Shown here: piece after piece, positions 42,301 through 50,226 of the stretch
How the letters are laid out: the number at the start of each line of letters is the position of its first letter
Position numbering within the stretch: position 1 is the stretch's first letter
Origin: Tabrizicola oligotrophica
Lineage (GTDB): Bacteria > Pseudomonadota > Alphaproteobacteria > Rhodobacterales > Rhodobacteraceae
Assembly: GCF_011008935.1 (NCBI RefSeq)
Contig: NZ_JAAIVJ010000001.1
Coordinates: 310,001-374,000, forward strand
Reading direction: 5' to 3'
DNA length: 64,000 nucleotides
The notes under the pieces: generated by a model
What the model saw: the letters and a program-made list of their open reading frames with translations, nothing else
Told to the model about the DNA's origin: nothing
The model's database searches: none
Translations under genes and position numbers: made by a program

Positions 42301-43193
42301 CTGTCCTGCCAGAACCGGGCGTCCGCGCCAAAGCTGATCGCGCTGCCACCCCCGGCATCGTAAAGCCCCGGATGCGTCAGGCCCATGCTGTGACCGATCT
42401 CGTGCAGCATCATCTGGTAATACCAGCTGCCGGGCTGCGGCGCCTCGGTCGGCGGCGCAGCGGTGTTCACCCAGACATCGCCGGAGGTCGAGGCAAAGTC
42501 CGGGTCCGCCGGCAGGCCGCCCCAGGCCCCACTGCCATCCTCGGCGCTGTAATTGCCGTAAAGCAGCACCGCCTCGTCGGTATAGCCGCCGGGATTGACC
42601 TCGGTGAAGCTCAGCCCGGTGATCTCGGCGAAATGCGCCAGGACGGCGCGGGTGGTCTCCTTCTGCGCCTCGGTGAAGTGCTGGAAGCCGGTCTGGCCAT
42701 GGTCGATGCTGTCGGAAAACCCGAAGCTCAGGTTGACCCCGCTGCCGCGGGTGTCGGTCCAGGCGGCGTGGCTGTCCAGCACGCCCGCGATCATCGCCAG
42801 ATCGACATTGGCCTTGTCGCCCGCGCTGGCCGCGACTCCATAGCTGCCGGTTCCGGTGCCAGTGGCCGAGGCGGCGAGATAATACCGCCCGGTCACGGTC
42901 GCGGTGAAGGAGAATGTCGCGTTCAGGTTGGGCAGGCCGTCGTCGTTCAGGGCAAGTTCCGTGCTGCCATCCGGCGCGATCAGCCGCAGCAGGGGGTTGG
43001 TCAGGCATTCAAGGCCGATGCCGACCATGGCGAAGCAGTAGCTTTCGCCCGCCACCAGATCGACGGCGATGAAATCCGTGTCGCCCGCCGTGCCGATTTC
43101 CCCCTGCGCGGTGCCGCCGATGTCGATCAGAAAGGCCGTCGTGGCGCTGGCGGGGGCATCGCCGGAAAGATCGGTCTCAAAGGTCGTCGGCAT
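39378..43193 (-). CDS. Large secreted M10 (serralysin-type) RTX metalloprotease with LamG-like domain and 75-residue repeats
   Basis: 1271 residues. No N-terminal signal; an N-terminal beta-rich segment (residues 1-125) resembles a bacterial pre-peptidase domain. The zinc protease domain carries HEIGHSMGLTH (264-274), all three His, Glu265 and the Gly intact, and Met-turn Met304 in FTVMSYF. Then come calcium-binding repeats (GNDGADVIDGGAGNDSLYGG and neighbours, about residues 440-480), a LamG/concanavalin-like segment (SFTLELVWQQAALGNEHYVL), six 75-residue repeats that each start GNDxYxL and end ADTLAGG, and a final T1SS-type C-terminus with FVFASLAD and VIHDFTTGIDQIDL. It is about two and a half times the length of a normal serralysin. 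Neither an inhibitor nor a T1SS is beside it. Confidence 0.9.
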   Translation of the reverse strand: MPTTFETDLSGDAPASATTAFLIDIGGTAQGEIGTAGDTDFIAVDLVAGESYCFAMVGIGLECLTNPLLRLIAPDGSTELALNDDGLPNLNATFSFTATVTGRYYLAASATGTGTGSYGVAASAGDKANVDLAMIAGVLDSHAAWTDTRGSGVNLSFGFSDSIDHGQTGFQHFTEAQKETTRAVLAHFAEITGLSFTEVNPGGYTDEAVLLYGNYSAEDGSGAWGGLPADPDFASTSGDVWVNTAAPPTEAPQPGSWYYQMMLHEIGHSMGLTHPGLYDAGGGSAISFGADARFWQDSAQFTVMSYFAADEPQGAGLPEGVGGSGLQADTLGICDMLALQQIYGANSATRAGDTVYGFGATAGGVYDFVQNLDPMLTIWDGGGHDRLDLSRYAADQQISLAAGSQSSVGGFVLNLGIAFGAVIEEARGGRGDDRMTGNAVANDLSGNDGADVIDGGAGNDSLYGGAGSDSLYGGAGDDLLAGDDSATGVAAPEVFRLVATDAAAGAALDLGSATLFPTQSFTLELVWQQAALGNEHYVLQFGNFALYRHADGAASILFGGAEVEDWHYGILPPALTDGAAHRLSISFDDLTGALSIYLDGVRTAERVFPTTTRGLDVVAGIVIDDQAAVGDIRLFDHARSAQDIWDNAWTHLPDPLNTAGLLHNWQGDGSGNLVNVFDILPDLTGTGPVGTLDVTLQAQSVGNVMQGGAGNDSYHVFSTLDTVQELAGQGTDEVLAHVDFALASGQAVERLTVAEGSGGITLAGNGAANRLTSSASDADTLAGGGGNDSYHLYHSEDRVEEAAGGGTDTIFAHVNHVLAAGSAVETLRALGSQALTLVGNGLANRLVGSTGHGDTLAGGAGNDRFYLYNAAARVTEAAAGGLDRLYAYADCSLAAGSHVEELHAMGNAGRDLTGNELANIFYSNALRADTLRGGGGDDIYHLRHLGDRVIEAAGGGHDILYAAVSHSLAAGSQVEELHAAGPAALSLTGNARANALYGSASHADTLAGGDGNDLYVIAAAGQQVIEAAGGGLDWLDAAVDYALAAGVAVEEIRSTGASGLHLTGNGLANQLHGNAAFADTLAGGAGNDTYWLSHAGAAVIEAAGGGRDVVMTSVNHTLGAGMAVEELRATGTAGLRLTGNALANRIFGGIGADSLSGGAGLDHLYGGEDVAADRFVFASLADSLVGPTRDVIHDFTTGIDQIDLRTLDANAGLAGNQAFGFSPAGPFAFGLWLVVELAQVIVSGDVTGDGLADFEIGLAGITGLGAGDFLL
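39715..41075 (-). repeat. Six tandem 225-bp coding repeats in the RTX protease gene
   Basis: Six in-frame units of about 75 codons, starting near 41075 and ending near 39715 on the minus strand. Each unit encodes a pattern GNDxYxL, V.EAAGGG.D, LAAGS.VE.L, L.GN..AN and ADTLAGG. DNA identity between units is high enough that the stretch could expand or contract by recombination and could be mis-assembled from short reads. Confidence 0.85.
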
Positions 43194-43250
43194 CCGTCAC
43201 TTCCTGCGAACGGGCTGGCCTGACGAGCCGGAATGCGCCCTTGGGTTGAA

Positions 43251-43279
43251 CGCTAGCATTGCAATGCAGCTTCATGCAA
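43251..43279 (-). promoter_or_regulatory. Candidate RTX-protease promoter with embedded palindrome
   Basis: On the minus strand TTGCAT (43279-43274) and CTAGCG (43256-43251) are 17 bases apart, and the spacer includes the perfect 12-bp palindrome GCATTGCAATGC (43256-43267). The -10 match is weak, so the promoter is tentative; the palindrome as operator is better supported. Confidence 0.3.
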
Positions 43280-43349
43280 GAAAAGTGAACTGTCTGCAGC
43301 ACCTTCGCCAAGGGCAGCGCGCGCCTTATGCTCGCGCACCCCGTACCGG

Positions 43350-43958
43350 TCAGGTGCCGCCCAGCCGCAGGCGCGCGAACAGCACGCAGGCCTCCAGCCC
43401 GTTCCTGACCGCCTGTTCGTCGCGCCGGCGCATCCAGTCCAGCCAGAGCCCGTCGAGCGTGGCCATGATGAGATCGCTCACCATCGGGATGCGGTCGGTC
43501 TTCCAGGGGTCGGAGACCTGATGCAAGAGCGCCTCGACCTGCGCCCGGTAGCGGTCGTGCAGCGCGCGCTCGGCCGCGGCGACGGCGGGGTGGGCGATGG
43601 CGGCCGACCACAGGTCGATGCGGGTGCGCAGGGGACCGGGCGACAGGAAATCCTCGGTGAAGCCGGCCTTCAGGAACGCCTCCAGCCGCTCGGCCGGCGT
43701 CGCGCCGGGCAGGCTGATCCGGGCTTCGGCCGCCACCTGGAACTGTTCGGAGGCCAGCCGGCAGGCCTCGGCCAGAACCTCGTCCATGCCGGTGAAGTGA
43801 TAGCTGATATGGCCAAGCGACATCTGCGCTTCCGCGGCGATCTTGCGGGCGGTCAGCTCGGCATAGCCCACCCGTTCCAGACAGCGCAGCGCGGCCTGCG
43901 CGATCTCGCGGCGGCGGTCGCCCGCCTTGCGGCGGTCCTTCGGTTCGGCGTCATCCAT
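43350..43958 (-). CDS. TetR-family transcriptional regulator, BetI-like
   Basis: 202 residues. The N-terminal helix-turn-helix [42 protein letters not shown] is typical of TetR, and the spacing and C-terminal domain resemble the BetI/TetR_C_6 group. The start at 43958 gives a normal length; the frame is open further but over the tgt promoter. It diverges from tgt and lies upstream of the RTX protease gene, which it could control, since the 12-bp palindrome 80 bases past its end is the kind of dyad such proteins bind. BetI relatives respond to choline; nothing here supports that ligand. Confidence 0.87.
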   Translation of the reverse strand: MDDAEPKDRRKAGDRRREIAQAALRCLERVGYAELTARKIAAEAQMSLGHISYHFTGMDEVLAEACRLASEQFQVAAEARISLPGATPAERLEAFLKAGFTEDFLSPGPLRTRIDLWSAAIAHPAVAAAERALHDRYRAQVEALLHQVSDPWKTDRIPMVSDLIMATLDGLWLDWMRRRDEQAVRNGLEACVLFARLRLGGT

Positions 43959-44040
43959 CTTGCACCCATGGGAAACCCGCTTCCCTCTTGGCTTTTTGCC
44001 CCCATTCGCCCAGAAGGGCAACCTGAACCGGAGAGGCGAC

Positions 44041-45171
44041 ATGGCAACGGGCTTTGGCTTTACCCTGAAGGCAACAGACGGCGCGGCGCGGACGGGCGTG
44101 ATCGCCACCCCGCGCGGCGAGATCAGGACCCCGGCGTTCATGCCGGTCGGCACCGCGGGCACGGTGAAGGCGATGATGCCGGATTCGGTGCGTGCCACCG
44201 GGGCCGACATTCTTCTGGGCAACACCTATCACCTGATGCTGCGCCCGACGGCCGAGCGGATTGCCCATCTGGGCGGCCTGCACCGCTTCATGAACTGGCA
44301 CCGCCCGATCCTGACCGACAGCGGCGGCTTTCAGGTGATGTCGCTGGCCTCGCTGCGCAAGCTGACCGAGGAGGGCGTGCGGTTTTCCAGCCACGTCGAT
44401 GGATCGAAACACATGCTGTCGCCCGAACGCAGCATGGAGATCCAGAAGCTCCTGGGTTCGGATATCGTGATGTGTTTCGACGAATGCCCGGCCTTGCCGG
44501 CAACCGACGAGGTGGTGGCCAAGTCCATGCGGCTGTCGATGCGGTGGGCGCAGCGCTCGCGCGATGCCTTCGGCGACCGACCGGGCCATGCGCTCTTTGG
44601 CATCATGCAAGGCGGCGTGAACCGCGATCTGCGCGAGGAATCGGCCCGGGCGCTGACCGGCATCGGCTTTGACGGCTATGCCGTCGGCGGGCTGGCGGTG
44701 GGCGAGGGGCAGGAGGCGATGTTCTCGGTCTTGGACTATGCGCCGGGCTTCCTGCCGGAAGGCAAGCCGCGCTACCTGATGGGGGTGGGCAAGCCCGACG
44801 ACATCGTCGGCGCGGTGGAGCGCGGCATCGACATGATGGATTGCGTCCTGCCCTCGCGCTCGGGCCGCACCGGGCAGGCCTGGACGCGGATGGGCGCGGT
44901 GAACCTGAAGAACGCCCGCCACAAGGACGACCCGCGGCCGCTCGATGCCGATTGCACCTGCCCGGCCTGCCGGAATTATTCCCGCGCCTATCTGCACCAT
45001 GTGGTGAAGGCCGACGAGATCATCGCCTCGATGCTGCTGACCTGGCACAACCTGCATTACTTTCAGGAGTTGATGCAGGGCCTGCGCGATGCCATCGGCG
45101 AGGGGCGGCTGGCCGGATTCGTCGCCGGGTTCCACGCGCAACGGGCGGCAGGCGATATCGAGCCGATCTGA
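44041..45171 (+). CDS. tgt: Queuine tRNA-ribosyltransferase Tgt
   Basis: 376 residues, the standard length. Exchanges guanine 34 of GUN-anticodon tRNAs (Asp, Asn, His, Tyr) for preQ1, the first step of queuosine on tRNA. The nucleophile/base Asp residues lie in [13 protein letters not shown] and the later [14 protein letters not shown] region, the binding loop [13 protein letters not shown] is present, and the zinc site is [23 protein letters not shown] precedes the ATG at 44041. queA is not adjacent. Confidence 0.95.
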   Translation: MATGFGFTLKATDGAARTGVIATPRGEIRTPAFMPVGTAGTVKAMMPDSVRATGADILLGNTYHLMLRPTAERIAHLGGLHRFMNWHRPILTDSGGFQVMSLASLRKLTEEGVRFSSHVDGSKHMLSPERSMEIQKLLGSDIVMCFDECPALPATDEVVAKSMRLSMRWAQRSRDAFGDRPGHALFGIMQGGVNRDLREESARALTGIGFDGYAVGGLAVGEGQEAMFSVLDYAPGFLPEGKPRYLMGVGKPDDIVGAVERGIDMMDCVLPSRSGRTGQAWTRMGAVNLKNARHKDDPRPLDADCTCPACRNYSRAYLHHVVKADEIIASMLLTWHNLHYFQELMQGLRDAIGEGRLAGFVAGFHAQRAAGDIEPI

Positions 45172-45369
45172 GGCAGGGTCGGCCCGGCCGGTCTGCATCG
45201 AATGCGCCCGATATCCCGCCTTGTTCCCGCCACGGGATCAGCGCAAAATGTGATCGACCGGCGTGGTTGACTCAGGGCCGCCACGCCCCCAAGTAAACAG
45301 GCCGAGGGGAAGGCCGGAACGCTGCCGATTGCCGGGGCGGGGCCCTCCTGCCGACAAGGAAACGCGAAA

Positions 45370-47793
45370 ATGACTGACACCATCGCCCCGACTGCCAGCG
45401 CCACGACCCACCCGGTTCTGCCGCTGCGCGACATCGTGGTTTTCCCGCATATGATCGTCCCTCTCTTCGTGGGCCGCGAAAAGTCGGTCCGCGCGCTGGA
45501 AGAGGTGATGGCCGAGGACCGGCAGATCCTGCTGTCCTCCCAGATCGACCCGTCGGTCGATGACCCGACGACCGAGGGCATCTATCGCACCGGGGTTCTG
45601 GCCAATGTGCTGCAACTCCTGAAACTGCCCGACGGCACCGTGAAGGTGCTGGTCGAGGGCAAGACCCGGGTGAAGATCACCGAATTCGTCGAAAACCCCG
45701 CCTTCTTCGAGGCCCGCGCCCAGCGGCTGGGCGAGGTTGAAGGCGACAAGGCCTCGGTCGAGGCCCTGGTGCGGGCGGTCGCCGACGAGTTCGAGCGTTA
45801 CGCCAAGATCCGCAAGAACATTCCCGAAGAGGCGCTTGGCGCGGTCAGCGAAACCCGCGAACCGGCGCGGCTGGCCGATCTGGTCGCCGGTCATCTCGGC
45901 ATCGACGTGGCGCAGAAGCAGGCCATTCTGGAAACGCTCGACGTGGCCGAACGGCTGGAAAAGGTCTACGGCCACATGCAGGGTGAAATGTCGGTCCTGC
46001 AGGTCGAAAAGAAGATCAAGTCGCGCGTCAAGACCCAGATGGAGAAGACCCAGCGCGAGTACTATCTGAACGAGCAGATGAAGGCCATTCAGAAGGAACT
46101 GGGCGACGGCGAGGAAGGCCAGAACGAGCTGAAGGAGCTGGAGGACCGCATCAAGGCCACCAAGTTCTCGAAAGAGGCGCGCGAAAAGGCCGAGGGCGAG
46201 CTGAAGAAGCTGAAGTCGATGTCGCCGATGAGCGCCGAGGCGACCGTCGTGCGCAACTATCTCGACTGGCTTCTGGGCGTGCCGTGGGGCGAGCAATCCC
46301 GCGTCAAGAAAGACCTGAACGCGGCGCAGAAGGTGCTGGATGCCGATCACTACGGTCTGGACAAGGTCAAGGAACGCATCGTCGAATATCTGGCGGTGCA
46401 GGCCCGTTCGGCCAAGCTGAAAGGCCCGATCCTGTGCCTCGTCGGCCCGCCCGGTGTCGGGAAAACCTCGCTCGGCCGCTCGGTCGCGCGGGCGACGGGG
46501 CGCGAGTTCATCCGCATCTCGCTTGGCGGGGTGCGTGACGAATCCGAGATCCGCGGCCACCGGCGGACCTATATCGGCTCGATGCCCGGCAAGATCATTC
46601 AGGCGCTGAAAAAAGCCAAAACCACCAACCCGCTGATCCTGCTCGATGAAATCGACAAGATGGGCCAGGATTTCCGCGGCGATCCGGCAAGCGCGATGCT
46701 CGAGGTGCTGGACCCCGAACAGAACTCGACCTTCGTCGACCACTACATGGAAGTGGAATACGATCTGTCGAACGTGATGTTCATCACCACGGCCAACAGC
46801 TACAACATGCCCGGCCCGCTTCTGGACCGGATGGAGATCATTTCGGTCGCCGGCTACACCGAGGACGAAAAGCGCGAGATCGCCAGGCAGCACCTGTTGC
46901 CGAAGCAGGTCGAGGCGAACGGGTTGAAGAAGGGCGAATTCGCGGTCTCCGACGCGGCGCTGACCCATGTCATCCGCTATTACACCCGCGAGGCGGGCGT
47001 GCGGAACCTTGAGCGCGAGATTGCCAAACTGGCGCGCAAGGCAGTGACCGACATCCTGAAGAAGAACACCAAGGCGGTCGAGGTCGATGAAGCCAAGGTC
47101 GAGCAATACCTTGGCGTGCAGCGCCACCGCTATGGCCTGGCTGAAAAGGAAGATCAGGTCGGCGTGGTTACCGGTCTGGCCTGGACGTCGGTCGGCGGGG
47201 ATCTTCTGCAGATCGAGGCCCTGCGCCTGCCCGGCAAGGGCCGGATGAAGACCACCGGCAAGCTGGGCGAGGTGATGAAGGAATCGATCGAGGCCGCGTC
47301 GAGCTATGTCCGCTCGATCAGCCCGCAGATTGGGGTGAAGCCGCCGAAGTTCGAGACGATGGACATTCACGTCCACGTCCCCGACGGCGCGACGCCCAAG
47401 GACGGGCCGAGCGCGGGTCTGGCGATGGTCACCGCCATCGTCTCGGTGCTGACCGGCATCGCGGTGCGCAAGGACATCGCCATGACCGGCGAGGTGACGC
47501 TGCGCGGCAATGCCAGCGCCATCGGCGGGTTGAAGGAAAAGCTGCTGGCTGCGCTGCGCGGCGGGATCAAGACTGTCTTCATCCCGGAGGAAAACGCCAA
47601 GGATCTGGCGGAGATTCCGGACAATGTGAAGGAAGGCCTGAAGATCATCCCGGTCACCCATGTCCGCGAGGTTCTGGCCCAGGCGCTGGTGCGCCAGCCC
47701 GAGCCGGTGGAATGGGACGAGGCCGCCGAAGAGGCGGCGGCGGCGGCGCGCAATGCAGCGGCGGAACTCGCCGCCGGCCAGACGGCGCACTGA
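45370..47793 (+). CDS. lon: ATP-dependent protease Lon (LonA type)
   Basis: 807 residues. Cytosolic AAA+ serine protease that degrades damaged and specific regulatory proteins. Order: N-terminal LON substrate domain ([20 protein letters not shown]), coiled-coil linker, AAA+ module with Walker [15 protein letters not shown], Walker [13 protein letters not shown] and sensor [16 protein letters not shown], and C-terminal protease domain with Ser in [12 protein letters not shown] and Lys in [14 protein letters not shown] forming the catalytic dyad. A short Ala/Glu tail follows. clpX does not precede it here. A TTGACT at 45267-45272 is a possible -35, with no clear -10. Confidence 0.97.
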   Translation: MTDTIAPTASATTHPVLPLRDIVVFPHMIVPLFVGREKSVRALEEVMAEDRQILLSSQIDPSVDDPTTEGIYRTGVLANVLQLLKLPDGTVKVLVEGKTRVKITEFVENPAFFEARAQRLGEVEGDKASVEALVRAVADEFERYAKIRKNIPEEALGAVSETREPARLADLVAGHLGIDVAQKQAILETLDVAERLEKVYGHMQGEMSVLQVEKKIKSRVKTQMEKTQREYYLNEQMKAIQKELGDGEEGQNELKELEDRIKATKFSKEAREKAEGELKKLKSMSPMSAEATVVRNYLDWLLGVPWGEQSRVKKDLNAAQKVLDADHYGLDKVKERIVEYLAVQARSAKLKGPILCLVGPPGVGKTSLGRSVARATGREFIRISLGGVRDESEIRGHRRTYIGSMPGKIIQALKKAKTTNPLILLDEIDKMGQDFRGDPASAMLEVLDPEQNSTFVDHYMEVEYDLSNVMFITTANSYNMPGPLLDRMEIISVAGYTEDEKREIARQHLLPKQVEANGLKKGEFAVSDAALTHVIRYYTREAGVRNLEREIAKLARKAVTDILKKNTKAVEVDEAKVEQYLGVQRHRYGLAEKEDQVGVVTGLAWTSVGGDLLQIEALRLPGKGRMKTTGKLGEVMKESIEAASSYVRSISPQIGVKPPKFETMDIHVHVPDGATPKDGPSAGLAMVTAIVSVLTGIAVRKDIAMTGEVTLRGNASAIGGLKEKLLAALRGGIKTVFIPEENAKDLAEIPDNVKEGLKIIPVTHVREVLAQALVRQPEPVEWDEAAEEAAAAARNAAAELAAGQTAH

Positions 47794-47810
47794 GCGGCCA
47801 CAGGACTGGA

Positions 47811-47847
47811 AAGGGGCGCGACGATCGGCATCTTCGCGCCCCTTTTG
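47811..47847 (+). terminator. Intrinsic terminator of lon
   Basis: An 11-bp perfect stem (AAGGGGCGCGA at 47811-47821 with its complement at 47834-47844), a 12-base loop and a TTTTGTTT tail, 18 bases after the lon stop. Confidence 0.8.
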
Positions 47848-47961
47848 TTTGTCTTGTGAAGAATTTCTCGGGCCGCCGTTGCCAAAATATAGACAATTCA
47901 GACGACTCACTGTCAATGTCACCGCCAGAGATCGCATCATCACGCCATGAGAGAGGACCGC

Positions 47962-48408
47962 ATGCCAAGCGCCCCCCCGAAAAAGCCCGCCGCCAAGGCC
48001 GCGACCGCCGCAGGCAAACCCGCGGCGAATTCCGGTGCCAAACCCGCCCGGACCGGCGCCAAGCCGGCAGGCGCCGCCAAGGCCGCCGCGGGGCCGGTTG
48101 AGGTTTCCAAGCCGACCGCCGGCGGCACGCTGCGCCCGAAGGATCTGATTGCGCGCGTGGCCGAGGCGACGGGCGGCAAGATCAAGGACATCCGCGGCAC
48201 AGTGGCCGCCACGCTGGAAGAGCTTGGCAAATCGCTCGACGCCGGCGAAACGCTGGTGCTGCCGCCCTTGGGCAAGCTGCGCGTGGCCCCCGGCAAGGCC
48301 GAGGGCGGCGACGGCCCGATGCGGTTGAAACTGCATCGCGGGGCCGGGGTGGCGGGCAAGAAAAAAGCGGAAAAAGAGCCCCTTGCGGAGCCCGGGGAAG
48401 CCAGCTAA
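47962..48408 (+). CDS. HU/IHF-family DNA-binding protein with Ala/Lys/Pro-rich N-terminal tail
   Basis: 148 residues. The last 90 residues fit a divergent HU fold (LRPKDLIARVAEATGGKIKDIRGTVAATLEELGKSLDAGETLVLPPLGKLRVAPGK). They are preceded by about 50 residues of low-complexity, histone H1-like sequence (PPKKPAAKAATAAGKPAAN) and followed by another basic tail (GKKKAEKEP). Such tails increase non-specific DNA binding in other HU variants. GAGAGAGG lies 5 bases before the ATG at 47962; an ATG at 47947 lacks one. It is probably a nucleoid protein beside, not instead of, canonical HU. Confidence 0.85.
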   Translation: MPSAPPKKPAAKAATAAGKPAANSGAKPARTGAKPAGAAKAAAGPVEVSKPTAGGTLRPKDLIARVAEATGGKIKDIRGTVAATLEELGKSLDAGETLVLPPLGKLRVAPGKAEGGDGPMRLKLHRGAGVAGKKKAEKEPLAEPGEAS

Positions 48409-48421
48409 AAGCCGCCCCATC

Positions 48422-48496
48422 GGGCGATTAGCTCAGCGGTAGAGCGCTTCGTTCACATCGAAGATGTCAGCGGTTCAAATCCGTTATCGCCCACCA
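48422..48496 (+). tRNA. tRNA-Val (anticodon CAC)
   Basis: 75 bases with encoded CCA. Acceptor GGGCGAT pairs with ATCGCCC; the loop TTCACAT gives CAC, reading GTG. The D-loop is one base shorter than in the other tRNA-Val of the window. A terminator follows 8 bases later. Confidence 0.95.
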
Positions 48497-48504
48497 TCCT
48501 AGCG

Positions 48505-48533
48505 AAAGCGCGCCCCGCACCGGGCGCGCTTTT
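48505..48533. terminator. Bidirectional terminator after tRNA-Val(CAC)
   Basis: An 11-bp perfect stem (AAAGCGCGCCC with its complement) and a 6-base loop, ending TTTTT on the plus strand and in T residues on the minus strand. It serves the tRNA and the converging M23-RTX gene. Confidence 0.8.
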
Positions 48534-48552
48534 TGCGTTGCAGGGCCGGCTT

Positions 48553-49887
48553 TCAGCTGAACTGGAAATCGCCGGCATCCATCTGGGACAGGGTGACATC
48601 GTGCAGGAATACGCTGCCCGCGCCGTAATCCAGCCAGAGGCCACCCTCGCCGGCAGAGAAGGCAAGGGCCGCAAAGCCCGCAACTCCGGACAGCGCGATC
48701 CGGTCGGTGCCGTTCTGGAAATCGCGCAGGGAATCGAGCCCGTCGCCCTGCCGGAAGACGAAAATGTCGGCGCCAGCGCCGCCCGCAAGCGTGTCACGGC
48801 CCAGTCCGCCCTCCAGCCGGTCAGCCCCGGTGCCGCCGAAAAGCGCGTCCGCCCCGCGGCCAGCGAACAGCCGGTCGGCGGCCTCATGACCGGAAAGCCG
48901 GTCATTGCCGGAACCGCCCCGCAGCGTATCGGCGCCAAGCCCACCGTCCAGCGTATCGGCCCCGTCCGTACCGGTGCGCAGCACGCCCTTGGGCGTGAAG
49001 CGGACGGTATAGGCCCCGAGCGAGCTGCCATCCCCCGCCGCCGACAAAAACAGGTCCGTAGTCTGGTTGGCGACGAAGCTCAGCCTTGCATTCTGTCCTG
49101 CGCCGCTGTCGTCATCCACGGCCAGCAAGGCGCCATCGGCATCGTAAAGCCGCAGATAGGCGTCAAGCCCCGACCCCTCGGCGGCATCGACAGTCAGGAC
49201 GTAGCTTTGGCCGTCCTGCACTTCGATGCGGAACCAGTCCATGTCGCGGGCCAGCGCGATGCTGCCCGTGCCGGGGCTATTCAATGCCAGCACCGCCCCG
49301 GTGCCGGTGTTGGCGGCGATATCGCCCGCGGCCCCGGCCGCCACGCTGCTGCCAGCGGCCAGCACCGAAATCGTGTCATAGCCTTCAAAACGCAGATCGG
49401 CGGCAAGCGTCGCATTGGCGGTCGTGGCGGCGGCATCGGCAATCAGCCCGGCCTGCCACTGCACAAGGCTGCATGCGACCTGGAAATGTAGGTGCGTGCC
49501 CGACCGCGCGCCGGTATTGCCGACTTGCCCCAGCACGGCGCCCTCCTCCACCACCGCCCCGACGCTCAGCGGCACCGAGCCCTGGCGCAGGTGGAAATAG
49601 GACGAATAGAAGGTGCGCCCGTTGATCTCATGCTCCAGCGTCACGAAGTTGCCGATGCTGGACGGCCCGAGCGAGGGGTCGCCGGCATAGGAGGCCGACC
49701 CGCCATCCACCACGACCTCGCTCATCGCCACCACCCGGCCACGTGCCACCGCCAGAATCTCTTGGCCGAAATCGAGGTCGAAATCGTAGGAATAATATTG
49801 GCTGCCACTATGGCTGTAGCCGCCGCCGACGGTCTGCGTCACCGTGGTTGCGCCCAGGAAGGGCAGGCGGATCAGAGTCTGGACCAT
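48553..49887 (-). CDS. Secreted M23 (LytM) peptidase with RTX repeats
   Basis: 444 residues with no signal peptide. The N-terminal 150 residues form a LytM/M23 domain: SHSGSQYYSYDFDLDFG gives His26 and Asp35, YFHL gives His99 and GTHLHFQV gives His132 and His134, a full zinc-enzyme set. A pre-peptidase-like beta domain follows (ARDMDWFRIEVQDGQSYVLT, about residues 210-290), then RTX nonapeptides (GADTLDGGLGADTLRGGSGN through GGLGRDTLAGGAGAD) and a C-terminal secretion segment FVFRQGDGLDSLRDFQNGTD. A peptidoglycan or peptide hydrolase exported by T1SS is unusual; most M23 enzymes use Sec. It may act on other bacteria or on extracellular peptides, which is inference. Confidence 0.9.
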   Translation of the reverse strand: MVQTLIRLPFLGATTVTQTVGGGYSHSGSQYYSYDFDLDFGQEILAVARGRVVAMSEVVVDGGSASYAGDPSLGPSSIGNFVTLEHEINGRTFYSSYFHLRQGSVPLSVGAVVEEGAVLGQVGNTGARSGTHLHFQVACSLVQWQAGLIADAAATTANATLAADLRFEGYDTISVLAAGSSVAAGAAGDIAANTGTGAVLALNSPGTGSIALARDMDWFRIEVQDGQSYVLTVDAAEGSGLDAYLRLYDADGALLAVDDDSGAGQNARLSFVANQTTDLFLSAAGDGSSLGAYTVRFTPKGVLRTGTDGADTLDGGLGADTLRGGSGNDRLSGHEAADRLFAGRGADALFGGTGADRLEGGLGRDTLAGGAGADIFVFRQGDGLDSLRDFQNGTDRIALSGVAGFAALAFSAGEGGLWLDYGAGSVFLHDVTLSQMDAGDFQFS

Positions 49888-50059
49888 GGTTCACTCCCGC
49901 GGGGTGGTCTGCGCTGTTGTTCCCGTCCTCGGCAGGAACCGCTCAAGGCTTTGTGCCAGGAAGGCTGGGCCAAACTGGGGCAGCACCGGGGCGCCAGGCA
50001 ATATCACCGGCCGGATATGCGCTTGCCGGGATTTTCCGGCTCTGCTAGGTGGTCCGCAG

Positions 50060-50135
50060 GGGCGGTTAGCTCAGTTGGTAGAGCGTCTCGTTTACACCGA
50101 GAATGTCGGGGGTTCGAGTCCCTCACCGCCCACCA
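50060..50135 (+). tRNA. tRNA-Val (anticodon TAC)
   Basis: 76 bases with encoded CCA. Acceptor GGGCGGT pairs with ACCGCCC, the anticodon loop TTTACAC gives TAC for GTA/GTG/GTT codons, and the T-arm holds GGTTCGAGTCC. Confidence 0.96.
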
Positions 50136-50226
50136 GTCCCGCTTTGCACAAGACCTGCGCGCTGTCGCGGACTGGGACGCAGGGTGCAGTTTCCTATATC
50201 ATCGCCAAAGCTGACAGGAGACCGCC

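Noticed and set aside
45238-48420. Long minus-strand open frame of about 1060 codons
   Set aside because: It runs antisense to lon and the HU-like gene, is rich in His/Arg/Gln as expected of a reversed GC-rich frame, and has no recognisable domain.
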